Positions 1-6,713 of a DNA stretch of 50,781 nt are shown here, one piece after another. The DNA lies in contig NZ_JAUIYO010000017.1 of the NCBI RefSeq assembly GCF_044891285.1, forward strand, positions 1 to 50,781. Direction: 5' to 3'. Position 1 is the stretch's first letter, and the number at the start of each line of letters is the position of its first letter. The notes under the pieces are model-generated. The model worked only from the letters and a program-made list of their open reading frames with translations. It was not told the DNA's origin and made no database searches. Origin of the DNA: Pseudobacillus lumedeiriae (GTDB lineage: Bacteria > Bacillota > Bacilli > Bacillales > Domibacillaceae). Position numbers and translations under genes: made by a program.

Positions 1-285
1 ATGGGTTATTTTCCTCCAGAAACCATTAGAATATTTAATACTTTGAATTCAAATGACTGATAGAACGGATTTGCCAGTTCTGGTGCAAAGATTGCATTAA
101 TTTGAAGAAGATATATTAAATGGTGTCTATGAAACTATACTAACTTCAGATCTTCTTTAACTAGAGAAGCAAGTTTATTAAAGACAAAGTGTTATAATTA
201 TGATCAAATTAATTATTTGTATAGCCAAATTCACACTTTTATGAGCCATCTATAATTCAAGGAAAGGGAAAGAGAGAATGATTAA
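1..285. other. Gene-poor left edge, probably degenerate coding DNA
   Basis: No intact gene is supported here. The first 57 bases read as an open frame containing YFPPETI before a TGA. This faintly recalls the C-terminal part of DUF1877-type proteins, and further short fragments follow with frequent stops. The stretch is AT-rich and ends in the purine-rich ribosome binding site of the next gene (about 261-275). It is best read as a decayed gene end plus upstream region; the DUF1877 idea is only a guess. Confidence 0.25.
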
Positions 286-957
286 ATGAATATAACAAAA
301 TATCTCAAGGAAAAGTTTCCGTCTGTCCAGTTAGTCTCAAGTATTTATTATCAATGGGACATAGGCATCCACTTTTCACTTGGCGGCGAAATCTATCAGT
401 TCAAAGAAAATGACGAACTCAACCTTGAACGATTTCGACTTGTATATAAGCAAGCCTCTACAATTTTCAATGAATTATTTGAACAAAATGATGACCTGTT
501 CCTTGTAACGAATGTCTATAAATATAAAACGAAAAAGCAGCGAACAAGAAAATTGAAGGTCTATCAGCCATTTCTTAAGTATAAAAGTACTTTAAATCGA
601 ATTCAGGTAAGAACTTATCCTTATCCGTTTGAGTTGGATGAAGCAGAAGAATGCAGGATGCAACAGTTTTCATTGCTGTGTAAACGAAAAGACATACGTG
701 TGAATGAATTACTGAAGGCAGTAAGTAATGAAGACTTTCCACTGAAACCAAAGCTTGGAGGGTATTCTACTGGTTATCCTGATGTTTTCTTTGTGAACAT
801 CACAAAAGACATTATCTTCTTTATCTATGATGACCGGGGGTGTGAAGTGATAGCCCATGAAGCAGAGCGAATACGGCCCCTTTATGAGAAATACTACGAT
901 TGGATAGACGAAATGGATAGAAAAAGAATTAAAGCAGGCTTGGAAAGACAGGGATGA
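286..957 (+). CDS. DUF3885 domain-containing protein
   Basis: A soluble 223-residue protein of unknown function. The C-terminal half carries the signature I associate with DUF3885: PDVFFVNI, then IYDDRGCEVIA (about residues 162-186), then IRPLYEKYYDWID near the end. There is no signal peptide or membrane segment. The start follows an AAGGAAAGGGAAAGAG-type purine run. In Bacilli such genes often sit among small accessory and toxin-immunity genes, and the decayed gene just downstream fits that setting (family knowledge plus inference). The protein looks intact, but no activity can be assigned. Confidence 0.7.
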   Translation: MNITKYLKEKFPSVQLVSSIYYQWDIGIHFSLGGEIYQFKENDELNLERFRLVYKQASTIFNELFEQNDDLFLVTNVYKYKTKKQRTRKLKVYQPFLKYKSTLNRIQVRTYPYPFELDEAEECRMQQFSLLCKRKDIRVNELLKAVSNEDFPLKPKLGGYSTGYPDVFFVNITKDIIFFIYDDRGCEVIAHEAERIRPLYEKYYDWIDEMDRKRIKAGLERQG

Positions 958-1000
958 AGTAATGATATATCCTAACTCTAAAAGGATATCAGGGGGCTGT

Positions 1001-1350
1001 ATGATTGTTAAAGGTTTTAAAGGAGTTAAGGGTGCGTTATTAACAAAAAGAAACGCTGGAAAAGTAACTTGCCATATTATTGAACAAGACGAACATTACT
1101 TTTCAGATGCTATTAATTACTTTGTTAAATAGTTTGGGGTTCCAAGTTCAGAAAGTGATTGGCTAAATGTAAACGAGGAGACAGCAAAGGAGATTCTCTA
1201 TCGATAGATCTAGCTTATAACAGCGAATTAGACTCAAAACAGATAGCTGTCGATCTTGGTAATTACTTCATAAGTTTGTTCTCTTCTAAAGCAGAATTTT
1301 ATATGAATACCAATTATATTTCGTACATTAGGATGTATAGGCAGGTTTAA
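1001..1350 (+). pseudogene. Broken small accessory gene (stop codon plus frameshift)
   Basis: An ATG at 1001 opens MIVKGFKGVKGALL and runs to an in-frame TAG at 1130-1132. The same frame continues as plausible protein (FGVPSSESDWLNVNEETAKEI) to a second TAG at 1205-1207. The coding signal then moves to another frame as AYNSELDSKQIAVDLGNYF and ends at 1350. Together the three pieces look like one protein of about 110 residues interrupted by a nonsense mutation and a frameshift. An open frame from 1159 captures only the last piece. The family is unknown; the style is that of small Bacillus accessory or immunity-like proteins (inference). Confidence 0.55.
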
Positions 1351-1483
1351 AGTCGTTTTTCACAACAAAGTAACTAGCTGTAACCATGCCAGAAAGCACC
1401 TGTATGAAGAGAAGGTTCCTTGTGACAAAGGGCTTTTTTCGTTTCTTCTTTAATCTCGATGTAAGGTCTCATTGTTTATCTAT

Positions 1484-1521
1484 ACAAAAACAGTTACCAC
1501 AAATGGGGTAACTGTTTTTGT
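1484..1521. terminator. Bidirectional intrinsic terminator after ctaB
   Basis: Perfect 15-bp inverted repeat (1484-1498 and 1507-1521) with an 8-base loop. The arms begin and end in A5/T5 runs, so it can work on both strands. It lies just downstream of the ctaB stop codon on the minus strand and also closes the accessory region to the left. Confidence 0.85.
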
Positions 1522-1537
1522 ATGCCTATTCGTCAGT

Positions 1538-2470
1538 TTAAAATCCAAAAAAGGTGCCGATAAAGCCGTAAATAATGATCGTAACGAATAAAATCGTTAG
1601 GTGATTAAGTGAAAGAATAAACATCGTTGTTGCCCATTTTTCAGGGGACATTTTCTTATAACCAACAACACTTAGGATCAACCAAGCTGTACTTAAAAGA
1701 AGTGACACTAAAGTAATACCCAGACTTAAGGAAGCAAACAGAAAGCTTGCGGCGATTAAAGCGACTAAATAAACATTCGTTTGGATATAGGTGCGTTTAA
1801 AGCCTTTGACTACTGGAAGCATTGGCACGTTTGCTGCTTTATACTCATCATGTCTGCGAATAGCGATGGCATAAAAGTGAGGCATTTGCCAAAGTACCAT
1901 AATGACGAAAATGCCAAGAAGTCCAGGATGCATCAAATCCGAAGTAATTGCTGCCCAGCCGATAATCGGCGGCATAGCGCCAGAGATACTGCCAACCTCC
2001 GTATTGTAAACGGTGCGGCGTTTCGTCCACATCGTATAAGGAACGACATAGAAAAATAAGCCTAAAAAACCAAAGAAGGCAGCGAGCGGTGTTGCCAGCG
2101 CCAGGGCAGCCAGTCCGATTACAGTCATTGAAATAGCGAGCCAAAGAGCCGCCTTCGACTGCATGGCACCGGTTACGGTTGGACGGTTCTTTGTCCGCTC
2201 CATAATTGAATCAATATCGCGGTCATATAAGTTATTAAATGTGCCTGCAGCACCAATCACTAGAGCCGATCCAATCATCGCAAATATAATTTCCGGCAGT
2301 TTCTCGAATGGGCTAATGTGATTTGTATACAAGGCCAATGCCAGCCCTGCCAACATGGCAATTAGATTTGATTTAATAATGCCCGTCTTAATCGTTTCTG
2401 CCAAAATCTGTTTCGGCATCGTTAGAGAGGCTTTTTGAACACTTTTATTGATCTTTGCATCAGTTTGCAT
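1538..2470 (-). CDS. ctaB: Protoheme IX farnesyltransferase (heme O synthase)
   Basis: A membrane prenyltransferase that adds a farnesyl group to heme B to give heme O, the precursor of heme A for cytochrome oxidase. The 310-residue length fits the family. The prenyl-diphosphate-binding motif NNLYDRDIDSIMERT lies near residues 78-92, and the second conserved region YNTEVGSISGAMPPIIGW near 155-172. About eight or nine hydrophobic segments follow a short N-terminal arm. In Bacillus subtilis ctaB is divergent from ctaA and precedes the ctaCDEF oxidase genes. Neither ctaA nor oxidase genes appear here, so this copy is detached from that cluster within the window. A ribosome binding site (GAAAGGAAAGAGGGG on the minus strand) precedes ATG 2470. 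Confidence 0.95.
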   Translation of the reverse strand: MQTDAKINKSVQKASLTMPKQILAETIKTGIIKSNLIAMLAGLALALYTNHISPFEKLPEIIFAMIGSALVIGAAGTFNNLYDRDIDSIMERTKNRPTVTGAMQSKAALWLAISMTVIGLAALALATPLAAFFGFLGLFFYVVPYTMWTKRRTVYNTEVGSISGAMPPIIGWAAITSDLMHPGLLGIFVIMVLWQMPHFYAIAIRRHDEYKAANVPMLPVVKGFKRTYIQTNVYLVALIAASFLFASLSLGITLVSLLLSTAWLILSVVGYKKMSPEKWATTMFILSLNHLTILFVTIIIYGFIGTFFGF

Positions 2471-2657
2471 CGTTTCCCCTCTTTCCTTTCAGCAAATTAT
2501 CTGTGTATCGTCAGTGTATCATAATTTACACACAAAAAGGTGCTCACCTTTGACAACTTTAGAACAAATCACTCGATAAAATATTCAGCGGCGATGGTTA
2601 TACATGTGGAAGTAACATTCATGTGGTAAAATGAGGAAGAATATGGGGAGGGATTCT

Positions 2658-2927
2658 TTGAAAATCATGATTCAAGCTTTGGCGGGTTCTTTTTTCATTC
2701 ATATCGTATATTTTTTATCTTCATTTATCATCGGTTATATAAAAACAATTTTCTATCAACCGGATATTTCGGGTACATATAATACTGTTGAAACTCTCCA
2801 AAATGAAGTAGCATTTGGCGGTGTTGTGATTCACCCTTTTCTTTTCATTTCCTCTTTTTTTGGTATGGCTATTATATGTGGGGTGCTCATCATTTTTTTG
2901 AAAAAAGTGATGATTAAGCAGAACTAA
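2658..2927 (+). CDS. Small two-helix membrane protein, unknown function
   Basis: About 89 residues with a hydrophobic segment near each end (around SFFIHIVYFLSSFIIGYI and FLFISSFFGMAIICGVLIIF) and a polar loop between. I chose the TTG at 2658 because GGGGAGGG at 2645-2652 sits at proper spacing before it. An ATG at 2631 in the same frame has no visible ribosome binding site. I do not recognise a family. The gene is followed 44 bases later by a lipoprotein gene on the same strand, so they may be co-transcribed. Confidence 0.6.
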   Translation: MKIMIQALAGSFFIHIVYFLSSFIIGYIKTIFYQPDISGTYNTVETLQNEVAFGGVVIHPFLFISSFFGMAIICGVLIIFLKKVMIKQN

Positions 2928-2971
2928 TTCTCCGCAAATATGTGACTTGTTCTAAAGAGAGGAGGAACAAA

Positions 2972-3391
2972 ATGAGGAAGATGCTATTGCTGTTTTTGCT
3001 GGTGTTTTTTTTAGCGGCATGTCAATCAGGCGTTTCAGAACCTCCTAAGCCTGTTCTAACGATAAATAATAAAAAAATTCCCTATGAAATCGGTACTTAT
3101 TCTTGGTATGAGAAGGGTAAAGGAGTTGAAGTCGATACAGCGGAACCGTCTGAACTTGTGAAAGATACTGATTATTTGATTGTTCCCGCTGGATCAGAAT
3201 GGTCTATTGATTCTAAACATCAGCCTGTGAATCTCGAAGCTGGGATTTGGAAGGATGGAAGCGCAGACTTTAAAAAAATAAAGAATAACAAAATGAGACT
3301 GCCAGAAGAAAAAGGTACATTTATTTATGTTATTCATGCCAGTTGGAAAGAAGGAGACGCCATTTACGCGTTTCAAATTGGCACTAAATAG
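2972..3391 (+). CDS. Predicted lipoprotein, unknown function
   Basis: About 139 residues starting MRKMLLLFLLVFFLAAC. The hydrophobic core and LAAC lipobox predict cleavage before Cys17 and lipid anchoring to the outer face of the membrane. The start at 2972 follows AGAGGAGG; an upstream in-frame ATG at 2942 is less likely because it would bury the signal peptide. The mature part is polar, with no motif I recognise and no cysteine pair. It ends shortly before another exported protein gene, suggesting a small envelope-protein cluster. Confidence 0.75.
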   Translation: MRKMLLLFLLVFFLAACQSGVSEPPKPVLTINNKKIPYEIGTYSWYEKGKGVEVDTAEPSELVKDTDYLIVPAGSEWSIDSKHQPVNLEAGIWKDGSADFKKIKNNKMRLPEEKGTFIYVIHASWKEGDAIYAFQIGTK

Positions 3392-3477
3392 CGTTTTCAA
3401 TCAATAGCTGAAAAACATAGGCAAAACAAGATCGGGGAATGATAACCGTTGATTCCAATGTAAAGGAGAAGACGGAA

Positions 3478-4326
3478 ATGAAAATCATACTGCCGATTTT
3501 GCTGGCATTTGGGGTGCTGCATGGTTTTCCGATAGTCGTTCACGCTGACGAAGGTCTTATGAAAATTGTTCAGGAGTTCAAGCCGCCAGGCTCTTTACTT
3601 GTGAGCCCTGAACAGCCTATTTCTGTACGGGCCATTCAATTGTACGATTTTAACAATGATGGACAGAAAGAAATCATCTTTACTTTTGAAGTGAAGGCAA
3701 AAGAGCAGCCTGCTCCTTCACAGTTCGGGGTGATCGCACTGGAGAAGAAAAATAAGGGCTGGCAAAAAGTGTGGGAAACGAAAACTCAAGGAGTAGGGCT
3801 TGGTTTTTCGGGCTTAGCTGATATTACTGGAGATGGTACAAAAGAATATTTATTTGGTGTGACAGCTGGTGCAGCGGCAGGGAGCCAACTTGACCTATTC
3901 CAGTGGGAGGATCATTCATTTAAAAAGGCAGCAGAAGTTCCTTATCATAAAATGGACCTTGTGAATGAAAATCAAAAAGTTGGTATTGCAGTTTGGCAAA
4001 TGTATATCGGCGACAGCTATTTAGTAGATGTATTAACATGGAATGGCGAAAAATTAGTTTATGACGAAGAGTTATACTCCGAGTACTATCCGATTATTGA
4101 GACATTCTATCAGGAAAAAATTTTAAAAATGGATGCCTGGTTTTATTGGTACTGCTTAGCGGATGCACAAATTAAAGCGAATCAAATTGAAAAAGCCGCT
4201 GCGTCGATTCAAAAAGGGCGCCTGCTCGCCAAACAATTATCTATGCAAGAAGTGGTGCAAGGTTTTAATGAATTAAATAATAAATTAGAAGAGAAGAAAA
4301 AACTTCAGGATAGAGCACCTCGATGA
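3478..4326 (+). CDS. Secreted protein with FG-GAP/VCBS-like repeats
   Basis: About 282 residues with an N-terminal signal peptide (MKIILPILLAFGVLHGF, likely cleaved after VVHA). Two calcium-loop-like stretches, DFNNDGQKEIIF and DITGDGTKEYLFGV, resemble the short Asp-rich turns of FG-GAP/VCBS beta-propeller blades. The C-terminal third is helical and Lys/Glu rich. The start at 3478 follows AAAGGAGA; an in-frame ATG at 3439 lacks a ribosome binding site and would hide the signal peptide. The role is unknown: an extracytoplasmic propeller-type protein is the limit of the inference. Confidence 0.65.
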   Translation: MKIILPILLAFGVLHGFPIVVHADEGLMKIVQEFKPPGSLLVSPEQPISVRAIQLYDFNNDGQKEIIFTFEVKAKEQPAPSQFGVIALEKKNKGWQKVWETKTQGVGLGFSGLADITGDGTKEYLFGVTAGAAAGSQLDLFQWEDHSFKKAAEVPYHKMDLVNENQKVGIAVWQMYIGDSYLVDVLTWNGEKLVYDEELYSEYYPIIETFYQEKILKMDAWFYWYCLADAQIKANQIEKAAASIQKGRLLAKQLSMQEVVQGFNELNNKLEEKKKLQDRAPR

Positions 4327-4346
4327 ATGAACATCGGGGTGTTTTT
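4316..4346 (+). terminator. Intrinsic terminator overlapping the preceding stop codon
   Basis: Arms 4316-4325 and 4332-4341 (one G-T pair) followed by T5 at 4342-4346. The left arm includes the last codons and the stop codon of the propeller-like gene, so the hairpin is partly coding. Confidence 0.75.
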
Positions 4347-4551
4347 ATGCTATTTTACTATTAGTACATTTTACTCTCTTTTTTTGGTAGAATATTCACT
4401 TGACCGTATCAAATAAAACAGAAATTATATAAAAATAATAAAAAATGTCGAATTTTTAACATACTTGTAATATATCTAAAATAATCTAGCAATTTTTAGA
4501 TGGTACAATCATCTTAACAATGAATATGTTGGAAGTATAGGAGGAAACAAT

Positions 4552-5223
4552 GTGAAAAAGTGGTTAATGGCAGCTGCTATGACCGGCGCCTTAATAACAG
4601 TAAGTCCGGTCGCAAGTGAAGCTGCACTCGGTGATCAAACATTAAAAAGCGGCATGAAGCATCAAGATGTGAAGGAATTACAGCAAGTGTTAAAATCAAA
4701 AGGGTATTACACCTCTTCATTGGATACGCATTTCGGTCCGTTAACGAAATCAGCTGTCATCAAGCTGCAAAAAGCACACGGATTAACGGCTGACGGCATT
4801 GTAGGGAAAGGTACATTTAAAGTGTTAGGCAAAACAGCCGTATCGACTTCTTCAAATTCGAGCAGCAGTAAAGCAAGCGTTACCAGCTATGCGAAAAGGT
4901 TTATGAATGTTCCTTATAAATGGGGGGGAACGACACCATCTGGGTTCGACTGCAGCGGGTTTTTAACATATGTTTATAAAAACAGCGCCAATATTTCTCT
5001 GCCAAGAACAGTAGCTGGAATCTATACAAGCGGAAAGAGGACGAGCAGTCCGAAAGTTGGCGATATCGTTTTCTTTCAAACATATAAAAAAGGTGCATCG
5101 CACGCCGGTATCTACCTTGGCGGCAATCAATTTATACATAGCTCCTCTTCAGCAGGGGTAACGATTAGTTCATTAAAAAGTACATATTGGTCTCAACGTT
5201 ACTTAGGTGCCAAAACATATTAA
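4552..5223 (+). CDS. NlpC/P60 peptidoglycan endopeptidase with PG-binding domain
   Basis: A secreted cell-wall hydrolase of 223 residues, probably a D,L-endopeptidase cutting peptide stems. Layout: signal peptide (residues 1 to about 25, cleavage near SEAALG); one PG_binding_1 repeat (about 30-90, with LQQVLKSKGYY and FGPLTKSAVIKLQ); a short Ser-rich linker; then an NlpC/P60 domain (about 110-223). The catalytic Cys is in FDCSGF and the conserved His in SHAGIYLG, with a further polar residue in the following FIHSSS segment. Translation starts at GTG 4552 behind AGGAGGA; the overlapping ATG at 4550 is followed at once by a stop. It stands alone between two terminators. Confidence 0.9.
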   Translation: MKKWLMAAAMTGALITVSPVASEAALGDQTLKSGMKHQDVKELQQVLKSKGYYTSSLDTHFGPLTKSAVIKLQKAHGLTADGIVGKGTFKVLGKTAVSTSSNSSSSKASVTSYAKRFMNVPYKWGGTTPSGFDCSGFLTYVYKNSANISLPRTVAGIYTSGKRTSSPKVGDIVFFQTYKKGASHAGIYLGGNQFIHSSSSAGVTISSLKSTYWSQRYLGAKTY

Positions 5224-5265
5224 ACAATAAAGCAGGCAGGGTTTACCCCTGCCTGCTTTATTGTT
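5223..5265. terminator. Shared bidirectional terminator of two convergent genes
   Basis: Perfect 19-bp inverted repeat (5223-5241 and 5247-5265) with a 5-base loop. It contains the last base of the NlpC/P60 stop codon and the stop codon of the convergent CBS-domain gene. It serves transcription from both sides. Confidence 0.9.
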
Positions 5266-5998
5266 CTAAAAGAATATCGTTGTTTTTTGTTAAATCCCAG
5301 GAAGTAATAATTCCAATTGGCAGTTCATCCGCCCCGCCATTAGGCGTAATTAAGACTGCTTCCAGCTTTTTATTTTGGGATTGGTGTTCTTCGAAGATGG
5401 ATTCAATATCAAAAATGTTTGCTTTGCTTTCTACGAAAGAGATGATGTAATCACTAGTGGGCGGCAGGATGTCTCTGACTTGGACATCGGTCAGGCTGAT
5501 TTTTCCATCCGTATGCTGATCTGCCATCCATTTCAATATCTCTCTGCCGGTTAACAGCCCTTTGCACGTTCCTTTTTCGTACACTGGATATTCAGCGAGC
5601 TTGTGATCGCGTATCATTTCCAGCACTTGTACAAGAAGAGTGTCCGGTTCTACTGTATAAACCGGGGAAGAGGCAATCGTTGCTGCTTCTGCCGGTTCCG
5701 ATAAGATTCTGTCAATCTGTTCAATCCGTTCAACAATTTCGGTATGTGGCTGAGCTATGTAATAACTCGCTTCAGTTTTTTGATGGACGATGGCGTTTCT
5801 CAGCTTGGCAAATTGTTTTAATTCATCTAAGTGTGCCCGGATGCTTGCGTGACTTCGTGCGCTAGTGTGAAGCAGCTCCATAAAAGCTGCTTTCTCAGAT
5901 TGCTGAGAGATGGCTTTTAACTTGTTGTGTATTCGATTAAAAGCAGCTTCAAACCGCTGGGATAATTCGTCATTTGTGATCGTCTCTTTGTCCATCAT
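5258..5998 (-). CDS. CBS-domain protein with N-terminal helical domain
   Basis: About 246 soluble residues. The first 100 are helical and charged, with LRNAIVHQ reminiscent of HEPN/DUF4145-type or Abi-like helical modules. The rest forms a pair of CBS motifs (SSPVYTVEPDTLLVQVLEMI to KGLLTGREILKWM, then the VRDILPP to GIITSWDL section). CBS pairs usually bind adenine nucleotides (family knowledge). I start at the ATG at 5998, six bases after AAGGAGA; frames from 6067 would lack a ribosome binding site. The partner or output is unknown. Confidence 0.75.
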   Translation of the reverse strand: MMDKETITNDELSQRFEAAFNRIHNKLKAISQQSEKAAFMELLHTSARSHASIRAHLDELKQFAKLRNAIVHQKTEASYYIAQPHTEIVERIEQIDRILSEPAEAATIASSPVYTVEPDTLLVQVLEMIRDHKLAEYPVYEKGTCKGLLTGREILKWMADQHTDGKISLTDVQVRDILPPTSDYIISFVESKANIFDIESIFEEHQSQNKKLEAVLITPNGGADELPIGIITSWDLTKNNDILLEQ

Positions 5999-6088
5999 AT
6001 ATGTCTCCTTTATGAGCGGCAGTGTGCCGTTTTTTGCAGGCAGGCTGCACGTGATTGGATATGACACGCCGTGCAGCGAAAAAATAGG

Positions 6089-6118
6089 TTGTCAGAAATA
6101 GCACAAGTGTGTTATAGT
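6089..6118 (+). promoter_or_regulatory. Sigma-A-type promoter for a possible small RNA
   Basis: TTGTCA (6089-6094), an 18-base spacer, then TATAGT (6113-6118), facing right into a region with no plus-strand gene. It would start a transcript near 6125 that ends at the terminator at 6215-6258. Seen by eye only. Confidence 0.5.
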
Positions 6119-6124
6119 AATTAA

Positions 6125-6258
6125 GCGATGAGCTAATTTGCGTAAGCCGGAAAGCTTGCTGTTTAGCAGAACGTCTGGATGTGGCCGGACGGTTTTCCGC
6201 CGCAAATACGTCAGAAAAAGCTGTCATGAAGGGCATGTCCCGTCATGACAGCTTTTTT
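6125..6258 (+). ncRNA. Candidate structured small RNA of about 130 nt, unassigned
   Basis: Between two minus-strand genes, a promoter-like sequence and a strong terminator frame a segment that folds well as a plus-strand RNA. An outer helix pairs 6136-6142 with 6201-6207 (ATTTGCG/CGCAAAT). An inner helix pairs 6148-6153 with 6194-6199. Two hairpins sit inside: 6156-6160 with 6165-6169, and 6172-6178 with 6185-6191 (one G-T pair). This gives a three-way-junction shape. I tried to match it to Bacillus riboswitch classes and known sRNAs I remember and found none. No plus-strand gene follows, so a trans-acting RNA is more likely than a riboswitch. The structure is seen; transcription is inferred. 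Confidence 0.4.
6215..6258. terminator. Bidirectional intrinsic terminator
   Basis: 15-bp inverted repeat (6215-6229 and 6243-6257), loop 13 bases, T6 on the plus strand and T5 on the minus strand. It can end the candidate small RNA going right and the stress-protein gene coming from the right. Confidence 0.85.
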
Positions 6259-6295
6259 CGTTGTTGAGAACGTCTAGCGTGCGTTTATTGTTCGA

Positions 6296-6622
6296 TTAGT
6301 GTTGTTTATTAGCAATGACGACTAGTTTGCCTTTATCCAATTCTCTTTCATACGTTTCCGCTTCCTGCTGAGATAATCCAAGCGATTCCATTTTACTTCT
6401 TAATTCGTTGCCGCGCGATTGGAACATGTTGCCCATACTGCTCAGCAGGCCTTGTTCTTTCATCCCCACCTCATTCGTTTGAAGGGCATCTGCTATATCC
6501 TCCGTTCGATGCTCATCGTGAGCGAGGATGTATACGTGATCTAAGGAGTACCCTTGAGCGAGCAAACCATCGATTTCGTTTTTTGCCTGTAAAGCATTTT
6601 CTACTGTTTTTGTTGTAAGCAT
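6296..6622 (-). CDS. YflT-domain general stress protein
   Basis: 108 residues, soluble, matching the small Bacillus stress proteins with a YflT (general stress protein 17M) domain. The N-terminal half has the alternating fold features of that family (VENALQAKNEIDGLLAQGYSL then HVYILAHDE). The C-terminal half is helical and charged and ends in ERELDKGKLVVIANK. Biochemical function is unknown. ATG 6622 follows AAGGAGG. A sigma-B-like promoter lies 37-62 bases upstream, which fits the known stress control of yflT-type genes. Confidence 0.85.
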   Translation of the reverse strand: MLTTKTVENALQAKNEIDGLLAQGYSLDHVYILAHDEHRTEDIADALQTNEVGMKEQGLLSSMGNMFQSRGNELRSKMESLGLSQQEAETYERELDKGKLVVIANKQH

Positions 6623-6658
6623 TGTATCGTCCTCCTTAATGTTGTCTTCCTTTTATCT

Positions 6659-6684
6659 TTACCATGAAACTCTTTTTTTTAAAC
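6659..6684 (-). promoter_or_regulatory. Sigma-B-like promoter of the stress-protein gene
   Basis: Read on the minus strand: GTTTAA (6684-6679), 14-base spacer, TGGTAA (6664-6659). The sigma-B consensus is GTTTAA, 12-15 bases, GGGTAA-like, so the -35 is perfect and the -10 has one mismatch. The product type supports the call. Confidence 0.65.
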
Positions 6685-6713
6685 ATAAAATCATTCAAGA
6701 ACGCTTTTTTCTG

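Noticed and set aside
2536..2551. AAAGGTG/CACCTTT hairpin upstream of ctaB
   Set aside because: Short stem with a tiny loop and no convincing terminator or operator context.
2520..2600. Promoter TTGACA plus TAAAAT on the plus strand upstream of the small membrane gene
   Set aside because: The spacer is about 21 bases, too long for sigma-A.
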